The notes under the pieces are model-generated. The model was not told where the DNA came from, ran no database searches, and worked only from the letters and a program-made list of their open reading frames with translations. Positions 29,792-40,342 of a DNA stretch of 64,000 nt are shown one piece after another. The DNA is from Psychromonas sp. L1A2 (lineage in GTDB: Bacteria; Pseudomonadota; Gammaproteobacteria; Enterobacterales; Psychromonadaceae), in NCBI RefSeq assembly GCF_009828855.1, contig NZ_WUAG01000002.1, forward strand, positions 124,001 through 188,000, written 5' to 3'. A program made the position numbers and the translations under genes. Each line of letters begins with the position of its first letter. Position 1 is the stretch's first letter.

Positions 29792-31033
29792 CTAGATACG
29801 TTTAAAGATTAACGTACCGTTTGTTCCACCAAAACCAAATGAATTTGATAATGCATATTCAATGTGTGAAGGACGCGCCTTACCATCGGTAACATAATCT
29901 AAATCACAACCTTCGCTTGGATTTTTAAGGTTAATCGTTGGCGGAGCCACTTGATCTTTAATGGCTAATACACTGAAGATTGCTTCAATTGCACCAGCAG
30001 CACCTAATAAATGCCCTGTCATTGACTTAGTTGAGCTCATCATCACAGAGTTTGCAGCGTCACCCCAAATACCTTTAACAGCTTGAGTTTCAGCAATATC
30101 ACCAGCAGGAGTAGAAGTACCGTGTGCATTGATATATTGAATATCAGTAGCTTCGATACCAGCATCTCTAATCGCATTTTTCATTGATAAGGCTGCACCA
30201 GCACCACTTTCTGGTGGTGACGTCATATGGTAAGCATCGCCGCTCATACCAAAACCAACAAATTCAGCATAGATTTTTGCGCCACGTGCTTTTGCATGTT
30301 CGTATTCTTCAATCACTAATACACCTGCGCCATCACCTAATACAAAACCATCACGTGACTCGTCCCATGGACGACTCGCTGTTTCTGGAGAATCATTGCG
30401 TGTAGATAAAGCACGTGCAGCACCAAAGCCACCCATACCCATTTCTGTTGATGCTTTTTCTGCACCACCAACAAACATCACATCAGCATCACCGTATTGA
30501 ATCATACGAGCACCTAAACCGATACTATGTGTACCTGTTGTACAGGCTGTTGTTACTGCAATATTAGGACCTTTTAGGCCTTTATTGATAGAAACATGAC
30601 CAGAAATCATATTAATAATAGTAGCAGGTACAAAGAATGGGCTGATTTTACGAGGACCACTTTTTGCAAAGTTATCTTTATTCGCTTCGATAATACCTAA
30701 ACCACCGATACCAGAACCGATCGCAACACCAATACGCTCTGCATTTTCATCAGTCACTTCAAGACCTGAATCTTGAAATGCTTGCTCAGCAGCAGCAACA
30801 CCATACTGGATAAATAAATCCATTTTACGCGCTTCTTTCTTTGGCATATATTCTTCGACATTAAAGTCTTTGATTAGGCCAGCAAACTTAGTGGAGAATT
30901 TTTCAGTATCAAAATGTTCGATATTTGAAATCCCACTTTTGCCTGCTTGTACTGCCTGCCATGATTGCTCTACCGTATTGCCGACTGGCGATATCATACC
31001 TAAACCGGTTACTACAACTCGACGCTTTGACAC
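29792..31033 (-). CDS. fabF: 3-oxoacyl-ACP synthase II
   Basis: A 413-residue condensing enzyme that elongates acyl-ACP, including the temperature-linked 16:1 to 18:1 step. The catalytic Cys is in [13 protein letters not shown], the two His are in [11 protein letters not shown] and [12 protein letters not shown], and GFGGTNGTL is near the end. The length matches FabF. It is the last fab gene and has its own terminator. A 217-base gap with an acpP terminator lies upstream. Confidence 0.96.
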   Translation of the reverse strand: MSKRRVVVTGLGMISPVGNTVEQSWQAVQAGKSGISNIEHFDTEKFSTKFAGLIKDFNVEEYMPKKEARKMDLFIQYGVAAAEQAFQDSGLEVTDENAERIGVAIGSGIGGLGIIEANKDNFAKSGPRKISPFFVPATIINMISGHVSINKGLKGPNIAVTTACTTGTHSIGLGARMIQYGDADVMFVGGAEKASTEMGMGGFGAARALSTRNDSPETASRPWDESRDGFVLGDGAGVLVIEEYEHAKARGAKIYAEFVGFGMSGDAYHMTSPPESGAGAALSMKNAIRDAGIEATDIQYINAHGTSTPAGDIAETQAVKGIWGDAANSVMMSSTKSMTGHLLGAAGAIEAIFSVLAIKDQVAPPTINLKNPSEGCDLDYVTDGKARPSHIEYALSNSFGFGGTNGTLIFKRI

Positions 31034-31129
31034 TAGACTCTCCTAAATGAAGCTTTAAAAACAATAACTAAACACTTTCTATAAAATACTTAGATATTAT
31101 TTCAAATTAATTATTGTTGGTTGGAAAAA

Positions 31130-31192
31130 TTTATCTTTAGAACACTTTTTATTGTCAGAAAAATTTATCTTTAGAAAACTTTATCTTTAGAA
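31130..31192. repeat. Three copies of TTTATCTTTAGAA
   Basis: The 13-base unit occurs at 31130, 31164 and 31180 in the acpP-fabF gap. Probably local duplication. Confidence 0.6.
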
Positions 31193-31195
31193 AAC

Positions 31196-31221
31196 AAAAG
31201 GCGGTCAGAAGACCGCCTTTT
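31196..31221 (-). terminator. Intrinsic terminator of acpP
   Basis: AAAAGGCGGTC and GACCGCCTTTT form a perfect 11-bp stem around a 4-base loop, 30 bases past the acpP stop. Confidence 0.9.
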
Positions 31222-31250
31222 AGAAATTTTCTACACATTAAAGTGAAGAA

Positions 31251-31484
31251 TTAACCGTTGTTAACAACGTAATCAATAGCAGATTGAACAGTAGTGATTT
31301 TCTCTGCTTCGTCATCTGGGATCTCTGTATCGAATTCTTCTTCAAGAGCCATTACAAGCTCAACTGTGTCTAGTGAATCAGCACCAAGATCGTCAACGAA
31401 AGAAGCTTCGTTTTTAACTTCGTCAAGTTGAACACCTAACTGTTCAACGATGATGTTTTTTACGCGTTCTTCGATATTGCTCAT
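31251..31484 (-). CDS. acpP: Acyl carrier protein
   Basis: A 77-residue acidic four-helix protein carrying growing fatty acyl chains. The phosphopantetheine attachment Ser is in [10 protein letters not shown]. Sequence and length are nearly those of E. coli AcpP. It has its own strong terminator and a 175-base upstream gap, consistent with high separate expression. Confidence 0.98.
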   Translation of the reverse strand: MSNIEERVKNIIVEQLGVQLDEVKNEASFVDDLGADSLDTVELVMALEEEFDTEIPDDEAEKITTVQSAIDYVVNNG

Positions 31485-31659
31485 TTTTTATCTTCCTTTG
31501 TAATTACGCTTTTGCGTTAAGTTGCGGTAGTTTATTCTATCGCGTTTAATATTCAAGTATTCTATCACTGGTTAGACCAGTATTTTAAGATTTTAATCAA
31601 TAAATTAGTAGAATATCTATCTTTTTTTAGCTTAATTGCTTAACAGAGTTTGTCAACAA

Positions 31660-32397
31660 CTAGACCATGTACATACCACCGTTAACATGAATAGTTTCAC
31701 CGGTGATATAAGCAGCGCCTTCAGAAGCTAAAAACACAACTGTAGCAGCGATTTCTTTAGGATCGCCTAAACGACCTGCAGGCACATTTGTTAATGTTGC
31801 GGCACGTTGATCTTCATTCAACGCTTTAGTCATATCAGTTTCGATAAAACCTGGCGCCACTGTATTAACAGTAATACCACGACTTGCAACTTCACGTGCT
31901 AAAGATTTAGTAAAACCAATTACACCAGCTTTTGCAGCAGCATAGTTAGCTTGACCAGCATTACCCATTGTACCTACTACTGAACCAATATTAATAATTC
32001 GACCAGCGCGCTTCTTCATCATAGGACGAAGTGCCGCTTTACTCAATTTAAAAATAGGTGTTAAGTTAGTACCGATAATGTCATCCCATTCTGCATCTTT
32101 CATGCGCATTAATAGGTTGTCACGCGTGATACCAGCATTGTTAACTAATACGTCAACACTACCGAATTCTTTCTTAATCTCAGCAAATAGTCCATCTATT
32201 GATTCAGTTTCAGTCACGTTTAATACAAAACCTTTACCTGCATCACCTAAATATTCACTAATCGCAGCAGCGCCACTTTCGCTAGTTGCTGTACCCAGTA
32301 CCGTTGCACCTAATGCAACAAAACTTTCAGCAATTGCACGCCCAATACCACGACTTGCACCAGTGATTAATACTACTTGATCTTGCATACTCATCAT
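31660..32397 (-). CDS. fabG: 3-oxoacyl-ACP reductase
   Basis: A 245-residue NADPH-dependent short-chain reductase. GASRGIGRAI binds the cofactor, NNAGITRDNLLMRM is the substrate-loop signature, and the catalytic Ser and YAAAK are present. The first ATG pair overlaps the fabD stop, with AAGGAG just upstream; a third Met at residue 4 is possible. Confidence 0.96.
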   Translation of the reverse strand: MMSMQDQVVLITGASRGIGRAIAESFVALGATVLGTATSESGAAAISEYLGDAGKGFVLNVTETESIDGLFAEIKKEFGSVDVLVNNAGITRDNLLMRMKDAEWDDIIGTNLTPIFKLSKAALRPMMKKRAGRIINIGSVVGTMGNAGQANYAAAKAGVIGFTKSLAREVASRGITVNTVAPGFIETDMTKALNEDQRAATLTNVPAGRLGDPKEIAATVVFLASEGAAYITGETIHVNGGMYMV

Positions 32398-33338
32398 TAT
32401 TCTCCTTTAACAGCAGCTAATGCAGCCGCTAAACTTGCTGTGTCATTAATTGCTTGTGCCGTAAAACTTTTATCGATACGACGAACTAAACCGCTTAATA
32501 CTTTTCCAGGACCCGCTTCAACTTGTAAGTTAATGCCTTTCTCTGCCATTTTAACGATAATATCTGTCCAACGAACTGGGCAGTATAATTGACGAACCAA
32601 TGCATCTTTAATTTTGTCAGCATCCGTTTCAATTGCGACATCAACATTGTTAATAACAGATATCGTTGGTGTATTAAATTGTACTGTTTGTAATGCAATT
32701 GCCAACTCATCTGCGGCAGGTTTCATTAATGCACAGTGTGAAGGAACAGAAACGGGTAAAGGTAAAGCACGTTTTGCACCCGCTTCTTTACATAACACAC
32801 CCGCACGTTCTACCGCATCTTTATTACCAGCAATAACTACTTGGCCAGGCGAGTTAAAGTTAACAGGAGAAACGACTTCGCCTTGCGCAGCTTGCTCACA
32901 TGCAGCTTTAATTTCAGCATCGCCCAAACCAATAATCGCATACATTGCGCCAACACCAGCAGGAACAGCTTGTTGCATTAGTTGACCACGAAGCTCTACT
33001 AATTTTAATGCATCTTTAAAATCGATAACACCAGCACAAACCAATGCAGAATATTCACCTAGGCTATGCCCGGCGATAGTCGTTGGTTGCTCACCACCCA
33101 TTTCAGCCCAAACACGCCAAACAGCAACTGATGCAGCTAATAATGCGGGTTGAGTTTTATCTGTTTGATTTAAAGCTTCTACAGGCCCTTCTTGACATAA
33201 TGTCCAAAGGTCATAACCTAAAGCGTCACTTGCTTCTTTAAATGTATCAATTACAACAGGATGTGTAGCCGCTAAATCAGCTAACATACCTAAGCTTTGT
33301 GAGCCTTGGCCAGGAAAGGCAAATGTAAAGTTTGTCAT
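32397..33338 (-). CDS. fabD: Malonyl-CoA-ACP transacylase
   Basis: A 313-residue enzyme loading malonate onto ACP. FPGQGSQSLGML, the nucleophile elbow GHSLGEYSAL, the QQAVPAGVGAMYAI segment and the catalytic His in PVSVPSHCALM are all present. It lies between fabH (95-base gap) and fabG (1-base overlap). Confidence 0.96.
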   Translation of the reverse strand: MTNFTFAFPGQGSQSLGMLADLAATHPVVIDTFKEASDALGYDLWTLCQEGPVEALNQTDKTQPALLAASVAVWRVWAEMGGEQPTTIAGHSLGEYSALVCAGVIDFKDALKLVELRGQLMQQAVPAGVGAMYAIIGLGDAEIKAACEQAAQGEVVSPVNFNSPGQVVIAGNKDAVERAGVLCKEAGAKRALPLPVSVPSHCALMKPAADELAIALQTVQFNTPTISVINNVDVAIETDADKIKDALVRQLYCPVRWTDIIVKMAEKGINLQVEAGPGKVLSGLVRRIDKSFTAQAINDTASLAAALAAVKGE

Positions 33339-33433
33339 CTTTAATTCCTAAATTTTCTATTATTACTTTTGTAATGTTTTTAAAATAAACTCGTCTTATG
33401 CTTGTATAGCTACTTAACGACTTAGTTGTGTAA

Positions 33434-34393
33434 CTACATAACTACAAGTGCACTACCCCAAGTAAAACCACCACCAAATGCTTCTAATAAAACAAGCTGG
33501 CCAGGTTTAATTTTACCACTTCTTACCCCTTCGTTTAAGGCAAGTGGTACTGAAGCTGCTGAAGTATTACCATGCTTATCAAGCGTCAAAATAACTTGAT
33601 CCATAGACATACCTAGTTTTTTCGCTGTCGCAGCAATAATACGTTGATTCGCTTGATGAGGAACTAACCAATCCAACTGATCTTTTTCAATATTATTAGC
33701 GGCTAAAGTATCAACGACAACTTGGCTTAATTTTTTAACAGCGACTTTAAATACTTCATTACCAGCCATTGTTAAATATGAGTTAGTCAATGTATCTTCT
33801 TTGCCTCTCGCTACATTAGGTAGTTTGAGTAAATCTCCAAATCGACCATCAGCATTGATATGAGTAGATAAAATACCAGGTTCTTCAGTAGCAGTTAATA
33901 CAACCGCACCGGCACCATCGCCAAATAAAATAATAGTACTTCTATCTTCTGGATCACAGGTATTAGCTAACGCATCAGCACCAATAACTAATATATTTTT
34001 TGCGCCACCCGCTTTAATAAAGTTATCAGCAACACTTAACGCATAAGTAAAGCCAGCACAAGCTGCTGATACATCAAACGCAGGAATATCATATATACCT
34101 AACAAGTTTTGTACTTCACAAGCGGCCGAAGGGAAAGCATTGTGATTACTTGTGGTTGCCACAATAATTAAATCTAAATCACTTGCTTCCATATTCGCGG
34201 CTTGTAAAGCTTGCTCTCCAGCTTGTTTGCCCATGAAAGCTATCGTTTCTTGTTCATTAGCAATGCGACGTTCTTTTATACCAGTACGTACAGTGATCCA
34301 TTCATCACTTGTATCAACCATCTTTTCCAAGTCTTGGTTGGTGCGTACTGTTGTTGGTAAATAACTACCCGTACCTATAATTTTGCTATTCAT
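33434..34393 (-). CDS. fabH: 3-oxoacyl-ACP synthase III
   Basis: A 319-residue enzyme starting fatty-acid synthesis from acetyl-CoA and malonyl-ACP. The catalytic triad is visible: Cys in [12 protein letters not shown], His in VPHQANQRI and Asn in [14 protein letters not shown]. The length is standard. It overlaps plsX by 8 bases. Confidence 0.96.
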   Translation of the reverse strand: MNSKIIGTGSYLPTTVRTNQDLEKMVDTSDEWITVRTGIKERRIANEQETIAFMGKQAGEQALQAANMEASDLDLIIVATTSNHNAFPSAACEVQNLLGIYDIPAFDVSAACAGFTYALSVADNFIKAGGAKNILVIGADALANTCDPEDRSTIILFGDGAGAVVLTATEEPGILSTHINADGRFGDLLKLPNVARGKEDTLTNSYLTMAGNEVFKVAVKKLSQVVVDTLAANNIEKDQLDWLVPHQANQRIIAATAKKLGMSMDQVILTLDKHGNTSAASVPLALNEGVRSGKIKPGQLVLLEAFGGGFTWGSALVVM

Positions 34394-35426
34394 GTGATAA
34401 ACAATCTCGCTCTGCTAAGACAGATTCCAACCTTGCGCTGATGCAAGCAGGTATCTGCCATTGAATTTCTTTAATTGCTTGTTCTATTGCATAAGTAAAT
34501 GCTTCTACATTTGCACTACCATGACTTTTTACAACAATGCCACGTAACCCAATCAAACTGGCACCATTATACAGATCTGGATGCAAATGTTTTAATTGGT
34601 TTTTTATAATTGGATTCAACAACTTACCAAGCAATCGACTATACCAAGTTGCATCCATTGCTTTTTGTAATTGCGCTAAAAATACACGCCCCATCCCTTC
34701 ATAGCTTTTCAGTGCAATATTACCGCTGAAACCATCAGTTACAACGACATCCGCACGACCATCAAACAACTCGTTAGCTTCTATATAACCGATATAGTTT
34801 ATATATTCAGTATTAGCCAACAAATTTGCACAGTGTTTTATCGTATCATTGCCTTTGTTAGTCTCACGACCAACATTCAATAATGAAACCGATGGAGCGC
34901 TTAATTGCTCCACTTTTTCACACAATACACTGCCCATTAATGCAAAATTAAATAACGTATCACAACCACATTGAAGGTTCGCCCCTAAATCCATTAAGTA
35001 ACTATGCCCGCCACGATTATTAGGTAGCGCTGAAACTAATGCTGGACGAGAAATCCCCTCAAGTGTTTTTAAAGTGTGCTTAGCTAATAACATAAGCGCC
35101 CCTGTATTACCGGCACTCACACAAGCATCCGCATCACCCCTCGCCACTAATTGTAACGCAACGAGCATTGAAGACTGAGATCGATGACGTAATACAGAAA
35201 CAGGATCATCTTCCATTGATATGGTTTCTGGTGCGTGCATAAATTTGACTCGAGGGTGTTCAAGTAACTGATATTGCTTTAATAAAGGGGATATTATTTG
35301 GTTATCACCAACAATAGTGATGTATAAATTGGGGTGTAATAGTAAGGATTTCGAACTTGCAGGTAAAGAAATATGGGGGCCAAAATCTCCCCCCATGGCA
35401 TCAAGCGCAATGGTAAAGTTACGCAA
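34386..35426 (-). CDS. plsX: Phosphate acyltransferase
   Basis: A 346-residue enzyme making acyl-phosphate from acyl-ACP for phospholipid synthesis. [36 protein letters not shown] and the C-terminal [13 protein letters not shown] are PlsX signatures. The start is a TTG, nine bases after the rpmF stop, with a weak ribosome site, so translational coupling to rpmF is likely. Confidence 0.95.
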   Translation of the reverse strand: MRNFTIALDAMGGDFGPHISLPASSKSLLLHPNLYITIVGDNQIISPLLKQYQLLEHPRVKFMHAPETISMEDDPVSVLRHRSQSSMLVALQLVARGDADACVSAGNTGALMLLAKHTLKTLEGISRPALVSALPNNRGGHSYLMDLGANLQCGCDTLFNFALMGSVLCEKVEQLSAPSVSLLNVGRETNKGNDTIKHCANLLANTEYINYIGYIEANELFDGRADVVVTDGFSGNIALKSYEGMGRVFLAQLQKAMDATWYSRLLGKLLNPIIKNQLKHLHPDLYNGASLIGLRGIVVKSHGSANVEAFTYAIEQAIKEIQWQIPACISARLESVLAERDCLSHE

Positions 35427-35435
35427 AGTAATAAC

Positions 35436-35606
35436 TTACTTTTCGATGACTTTTTTGCCTTTGTAGAAGCCGTCAGCAGTAACGTGATGACGACGGTGAG
35501 TTTCACCAGAAGTACTATCAACAGTTAAAGTTGGTGCACTTAGTGCATCATGTGAACGACGCATACCGCGTTTTGAAGGAGTCTTACGACTTTTTTGTAC
35601 TGCCAT
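35436..35606 (-). CDS. rpmF: Ribosomal protein L32
   Basis: A 56-residue protein beginning [20 protein letters not shown] and ending [11 protein letters not shown], clearly bL32 of the zinc-free E. coli type, since there is no CxxC pair. It lies between yceD and plsX, the conserved order in gammaproteobacteria. The gene is short and could easily be missed by a length cut-off. Confidence 0.97.
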   Translation of the reverse strand: MAVQKSRKTPSKRGMRRSHDALSAPTLTVDSTSGETHRRHHVTADGFYKGKKVIEK

Positions 35607-35624
35607 TTTAAAAATTCCTGCTTG

Positions 35625-36146
35625 TTACTTGAGCTTTAGCTGAGCTAGCGCATCAAATGGGTTAGGACGTTCTTGTTCTTCTTCAATTTCGCCGAAGGTA
35701 CTTTCGTACTCACCATATTTACAATCTTCAATTGCATGTTTCGCAATTTGAGGAAGTGTTAATAATAGCTCGTCTTCAACTATTTGATGAAGATTTACCT
35801 CCCCATTTTCATCGTAATAAATGGGTTCATAAACGTCTGGTAAATTATTTTCCTGTTCTTTATTAAGAACGGGACAATACGTAAATTCAGCTTCGCACTG
35901 ATAAATCATAGGCTCATTGCACCGTTGACAAGTGAGTTCTACTGCGACGCTTGCTTTACCATTGAATATTTTCAGCTTTTGCTGATCAACATCAAAGGCA
36001 AAATAAGTATCGATATCAGATTGAATACTGATTGTTGACTCTATTAATCTGCTTAATAAAGATTTGTCTAGGCTAGCTAGTATCTCTAATCTGTTATTAG
36101 CAGCGCGAACAGAATCAACGCTAATCGGTAGTTTAACCTTTTGCAT
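35625..36146 (-). CDS. yceD: YceD (DUF177) rRNA accumulation protein
   Basis: A 173-residue protein needed for normal 23S rRNA levels in E. coli. VAVELTCQRCNEP and the acidic QIVEDELLLTLPQ segment near the C terminus are typical of DUF177. It heads the yceD-rpmF-plsX-fab block and is divergent from maf/yceF, as in related species. Confidence 0.92.
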   Translation of the reverse strand: MQKVKLPISVDSVRAANNRLEILASLDKSLLSRLIESTISIQSDIDTYFAFDVDQQKLKIFNGKASVAVELTCQRCNEPMIYQCEAEFTYCPVLNKEQENNLPDVYEPIYYDENGEVNLHQIVEDELLLTLPQIAKHAIEDCKYGEYESTFGEIEEEQERPNPFDALAQLKLK

Positions 36147-36282
36147 GGTGGCGAATAATATAGATAGAGTTCAATATAGTCAAAGAAAAAGCGTTATTTT
36201 TCTTAAGTTTTTATTCAGCTATCGCTTTATTCTTTCGTAGTCCTTAAAATAAACTTATTTTTATACTTAAGTAAGGTCTATT

Positions 36283-36864
36283 ATGCCACAAAAGCTAGTG
36301 TTAGCATCGACTTCACCGTTTAGAAAACAGTTGCTAGAAAAACTGCATCTAGACTTTTCCACAGCTAACCCACAGGTTAACGAAGACGAATTGCCAGGAG
36401 AAACGGCAGTTCAATTAGTAGAAAGGCTCGCAATTGCAAAAGCCCAAGCAGTGGTTAGTGATTTTCCAGATGCCTTAATCATAGGATCAGACCAAGTTTG
36501 CTTAAACAACGGTAAAATATTAGGGAAGCCTGGTAACTTTGAAAATGCCTTTAAGCAATTAAAAGCGGCTAGTGGTCAACATGTCACTTTTTACACCGGG
36601 CTCGCCGTCGTTAATGGTAAAACAGGTCAGGTCCATTCTTTAGTTGAACCCTTTGAAGTGTATTTCCGAGCGTTATCAGATCAGATGATTACTAACTATC
36701 TGAATAAAGAACAACCTTATAATTGCGCCGGTAGTTTTAAAAGTGAAGGTTTTGGTATTAGTTTATTCAGTCGCTTTGAAGGTAAAGATCCAAATAGTTT
36801 AATCGGCTTACCACTGATTTCTTTGATTGAATTGTTAGAAAAGGAAGGGTTAGGTGTACTTTAA
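36283..36864 (+). CDS. yceF: Maf-family nucleotide pyrophosphatase (YceF type)
   Basis: A 193-residue Maf/HAM1-like fold enzyme; the YceF subgroup hydrolyses 7-methyl-GTP. LASTSPFRKQLLEKL, the catalytic-acid region IIGSDQVCLNNGKILGKPG and AGSFKSEGFGISLF match YceF rather than YhdE. Its position opposite yceD supports this. Confidence 0.92.
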   Translation: MPQKLVLASTSPFRKQLLEKLHLDFSTANPQVNEDELPGETAVQLVERLAIAKAQAVVSDFPDALIIGSDQVCLNNGKILGKPGNFENAFKQLKAASGQHVTFYTGLAVVNGKTGQVHSLVEPFEVYFRALSDQMITNYLNKEQPYNCAGSFKSEGFGISLFSRFEGKDPNSLIGLPLISLIELLEKEGLGVL

Positions 36865-36996
36865 TTTTACTTACTAATATAGAAAATTAGCAAACAACAT
36901 TAGTAAACAACAAATAACCAGTAGAATTAGGTTTGAACGCTGAGAGTATAGTGTTCGCCTTTCTCTACTCAAATAAACATAAGATAAGTAGGTAAC

Positions 36997-37407
36997 ATGA
37001 CACCAGAAACACTTCCTATAAAAGTCATTGCCGACCAAACATTTTCCAGTGCACTTTCCCCTTTATTAAATAAATTAGAAATGTGGATTAACTTTCAAGC
37101 ATTAAAAGCGGGTTGGTATGGTAATGAAACTTGTATTTTGTCTTTTCATTTCACATTAGTTAGAGCGTTAACAGACGATCTACAATTTATAAGTAAAGAA
37201 ATGAAGACAAAAATAAATAAAGAGGATTGGATTTTTGATAACAATATTGCCTATTGCTATCAACCAAAGAACTTAACCACCAACGCGTATATTGCCGTTG
37301 CTGATTTAATCAAAACAAAAACCAACATTGAATCTGAAATTAAAAATCGTTTAATTCAAGTCATCAATATCATTGCAAAACAGCACGCTTTAACGCCCTT
37401 AGGTTAG
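36997..37407 (+). CDS. Hypothetical protein
   Basis: A 136-residue soluble protein I do not recognise. No signal peptide, membrane segment or catalytic motif stands out. It is rich in Lys, Asn and Ile, with a predicted mixed alpha/beta pattern and a helical C-terminal 40 residues. The start follows AAGTAGGTAAC, which includes a modest AGG site. It lies between yceF and a glutaredoxin gene on the same strand, but 132 and 442 base gaps make an operon unlikely. Confidence 0.65.
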   Translation: MTPETLPIKVIADQTFSSALSPLLNKLEMWINFQALKAGWYGNETCILSFHFTLVRALTDDLQFISKEMKTKINKEDWIFDNNIAYCYQPKNLTTNAYIAVADLIKTKTNIESEIKNRLIQVINIIAKQHALTPLG

Positions 37408-37849
37408 CCTTTGATTGTACTTTCTACCTCTTATTCTATTTGTTAATCAGTAAACGCTGAATAATAACCAAAGTAAACAATCTAATTTCCCCCCCCCTTC
37501 TTTATCACTTATCTTAAACATTCTCCCGACTACCCATTATATTTTCAAAGAGAATACATATCATAATAAATAACCACTGGAGTTATTGGTTAAAGCAATC
37601 ATTTGGACAAATGGGGGCAAACTTAAGACATTTGGTTGCCTTAATCACTAAATAGTCCCTTATATTAAGCCAGTAATTATTAAGGATTTAGTAAAAATAG
37701 CTTTGTAGTGATTGGTTTGATTGTGTTTAGTTAATTAAGTTTAGTTAATTAAGTTTAGTTAATTAACTCTGCACATGATATTTCACCACATCGCTTATCA
37801 TTTACTTAAAAATTAAAAAAGAAAATAATACTCATTGAGGAAAAAGCAC
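37408..37849. other. Intergenic region with a 14-bp tandem repeat
   Basis: These 442 bases contain a run of C at 37490-37498 and the three-copy repeat at 37726-37767. No gene is seen. Confidence 0.55.
37726..37767. repeat. 14-bp tandem repeat, 3 copies
   Basis: TTTAGTTAATTAAG occurs three times in a row; the last copy ends in C. The unit contains the palindrome TTAATTAA, a plausible slippage product upstream of the glutaredoxin gene. Confidence 0.85.
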
Positions 37850-38113
37850 ATGACGTTATCACAAACACAACCTAAATCTATGTCTCTTTATTACTATGAC
37901 GCCTGTCCTTATTGTGTAATGACACGTAAAGCAATACAAAAACTGGGTGTTGATATTGAACCGAGAAACATTCAGCAGAATAATCAACATCGAAGTGATT
38001 TGATCCAAGGTGGTGGTAAAAAGCAAGTACCCTGTTTACGTATTGAACATAGCAATGGTGAAACTCAATGGTTATATGAGTCGAGTGATATTGTTAATTT
38101 TATATCGCAGTAA
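37850..38113 (+). CDS. Glutaredoxin-like protein
   Basis: An 87-residue dithiol glutaredoxin. The redox motif is CPYC in YYYDACPYCVMTRKAI. QVPCLRI supplies the cis-Pro and LYESSDIVNFI the glutathione-binding helix. I chose the ATG at 37850 because GAGG at 37837-37840 lies nine bases upstream; a TTG at 37835 overlaps that site. It resembles the GrxA/YbbN-independent class often annotated as glutaredoxin family near uvrB. Partner unknown. Confidence 0.88.
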   Translation: MTLSQTQPKSMSLYYYDACPYCVMTRKAIQKLGVDIEPRNIQQNNQHRSDLIQGGGKKQVPCLRIEHSNGETQWLYESSDIVNFISQ

Positions 38114-38183
38114 GATTAATTGAAGTTTAAAATTAAAAGTTTTGATTAAGACATTACAGATAAAATGTAACCTAATAAGAATC

Positions 38184-38232
38184 AACCTTATGTTTACTTT
38201 TCTTAGTTAAACAAACATAAGGTTATTTTTTC
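38184..38232 (+). terminator. Terminator of the glutaredoxin gene
   Basis: AACCTTATGTTT (38184-38195) pairs with AAACATAAGGTT (38213-38224) and is followed by ATTTTTTT. Confidence 0.85.
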
Positions 38233-38268
38233 TATCAAGTAAAATAACTACACTATAATGACTCGCCC

Positions 38269-38308
38269 AGTTAATCAGTTAATCAGTTAATCAGTTAATC
38301 AGTTAATC
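38269..38308. repeat. 8-bp tandem repeat AGTTAATC, 5 copies
   Basis: Five perfect copies lie in a row, ending nine bases before the uvrB stop codon. This simple-sequence repeat is likely length-variable between strains, but it lies outside the coding frame. Confidence 0.95.
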
Positions 38309-38317
38309 AAAAGATAA

Positions 38318-40342
38318 TTACCCAACAGACAAAAGCCGCTCGTGTAATTTTGTCACTTGGTCACGTAATTGTGCTGCTTTTTCAAACTCTAAATCTTTAG
38401 CAAATGCGAACATCTGTTTTTCAATTTTTGCAATCTCTTTTAAAATATCTTGCTCTGTACGTAACGGCTTCTTAGCGTTATATGAACCACCATTTTCTGC
38501 TACATTAAGAGGTGTGATGTTACTTTTTGGTTGAGGTTTTTGACCTAACTGCATGACGTCAGTGACTTCTTTCGATAAACCTTTAGGTTCAATGCCATTG
38601 GCTTTATTAAAGTCATCCTGCAATATTCGTCTATCTTCTGTAACTTTAATGGCTTTACGCATTGATTCAGTAATTCTATCCGCATAAAGAATCGCTTTCC
38701 CTTCTAAATTACGTGCGGCTCTCCCCATGGTTTGAATTAATGAACGTTCAGAACGTAGGAAGCCTTCTTTATCTGCATCTAAAATAGTCACTAAAGATAC
38801 TTCAGGAATATCTAACCCTTCACGAAGTAAGTTAATGCCGATCAGCACATCAAATATACCTAAACGTAAGTCTCGAATAATTTCAACCCGCTCAACCGTA
38901 TCAACATCAGAATGTAAATAACGCACTTTAACACCATGTTCGCTTAAGTATTCCGTTAAATCTTCAGCCATACGCTTGGTTAGTGTGGTGACTAAAACTC
39001 GCTCATTTTTTGGAACACGAATATTAATTTCAGATAATAAGTCATCTACCTGAGTTGCAACTGGACGTACTTCGATAATTGGGTCTAACAAACCAGTAGG
39101 ACGAATTACCTGCCTGATAATATCGCCCTGTGATTTATTTATTTCATAATCACTCGGTGTAGCAGAAACATAAATAGTTTGTGGTGCTAATTTTTCAAAT
39201 TCTTCAAACTTTAACGGGCGATTGTCTAACGCTGAAGGTAAACGGAAACCATAATTAACTAAGTTTTCTTTTCGGGATCGGTCACCTTTATACATCGCGC
39301 CAATTTGCGGCACGGTAACATGACTTTCATCGATGACTAATAAGCCATTACTAGGCAGGTAATCAAATAATGTCGGTGGTGCTTCTCCTATTCCACGGCT
39401 AGACAAATAACGTGAATAGTTTTCAATACCAGAACAATAACCTAGTTCATTCATCATCTCTAAATCATACAAAGTACGTTGTGAAATCCGTTGCTCTTCT
39501 ATCAGTTTATTTTCAGCCAAGAAGGTTTTCTTACGATCTTGTAATTCTTCTTTGATACCTTCTATTGCTTTAAGAATTTGCTCTTTAGGCGTTACATAGT
39601 GAGTTTTAGGAAAGATAGTAGTACGAGAGAGCTGTTCGATTTGTTGACCGGTTAATGGATCAAATATACTAATATTTTCCACTTCATCATCGAATAACTC
39701 TATTCTAATTGCTTGCTTTTCTGAATCAGCAGGGAAAATATCAACCACTTCCCCACGCACACGGAAAGTACCACGGCTTAACTCTGTTTCATTACGAGTA
39801 TATTGAATGTCTACTAAGCGTTGTAAAATTTCTCTACTAGAAATTATTTCACCCACACTAATATGTAACATCATTTTTAAATAAGACTGTGGATCACCTA
39901 AACCATAAATCGCAGAAACTGATGCAACTAACACCACATCATCGCGCTCTAATAACGCTTTTGTTGCGGATAAACGCATCTGCTCTATATGTGCATTTAC
40001 TGCGGCATCTTTTTCTATAAAGGAATCTGAACTAGGTACATAAGCTTCAGGTTGGTAATAGTCATAATAAGAAACAAAGTATTCGACAGCATTGTTTGGA
40101 AAAAAAGCTTTCATTTCTCCGTATAATTGCGCGGCAAGTGTTTTATTTGGAGCAAGAATTAAGGTGGGTTTGTTTAATTGAGCAATAGTATTCGCTAAGG
40201 TAAATGTTTTACCAGACCCCGTCACACCAAGTAACGTTTGAAACGCAAGACCAGACTCTATGCCCTCTACCAATTTTGTAATCGCTTGTGGTTGATCTCC
40301 TGCTGGAGTAAATGGACAAACTAGCTCAAACGGTTTACTCAT
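38318..40342 (-). CDS. uvrB: Excinuclease ABC subunit B
   Basis: A 674-residue damage-verification helicase of nucleotide excision repair. Walker A is GVTGSGKT (residues 39-46). The beta-hairpin [15 protein letters not shown] inserts between strands, DESH is motif II and QTMGRAARN is motif VI. The C-terminal UVR domain ([17 protein letters not shown]) binds UvrC. The length is normal. It is monocistronic with an 885-base upstream gap; I could not find a clean LexA box there. Confidence 0.97.
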   Translation of the reverse strand: MSKPFELVCPFTPAGDQPQAITKLVEGIESGLAFQTLLGVTGSGKTFTLANTIAQLNKPTLILAPNKTLAAQLYGEMKAFFPNNAVEYFVSYYDYYQPEAYVPSSDSFIEKDAAVNAHIEQMRLSATKALLERDDVVLVASVSAIYGLGDPQSYLKMMLHISVGEIISSREILQRLVDIQYTRNETELSRGTFRVRGEVVDIFPADSEKQAIRIELFDDEVENISIFDPLTGQQIEQLSRTTIFPKTHYVTPKEQILKAIEGIKEELQDRKKTFLAENKLIEEQRISQRTLYDLEMMNELGYCSGIENYSRYLSSRGIGEAPPTLFDYLPSNGLLVIDESHVTVPQIGAMYKGDRSRKENLVNYGFRLPSALDNRPLKFEEFEKLAPQTIYVSATPSDYEINKSQGDIIRQVIRPTGLLDPIIEVRPVATQVDDLLSEINIRVPKNERVLVTTLTKRMAEDLTEYLSEHGVKVRYLHSDVDTVERVEIIRDLRLGIFDVLIGINLLREGLDIPEVSLVTILDADKEGFLRSERSLIQTMGRAARNLEGKAILYADRITESMRKAIKVTEDRRILQDDFNKANGIEPKGLSKEVTDVMQLGQKPQPKSNITPLNVAENGGSYNAKKPLRTEQDILKEIAKIEKQMFAFAKDLEFEKAAQLRDQVTKLHERLLSVG

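Noticed and set aside
37490..37498. Homopolymeric C tract as a phase-variation switch
   Set aside because: It lies in a gene-free gap about 350 bases upstream of the glutaredoxin start, not within or next to a promoter or frame I can identify.
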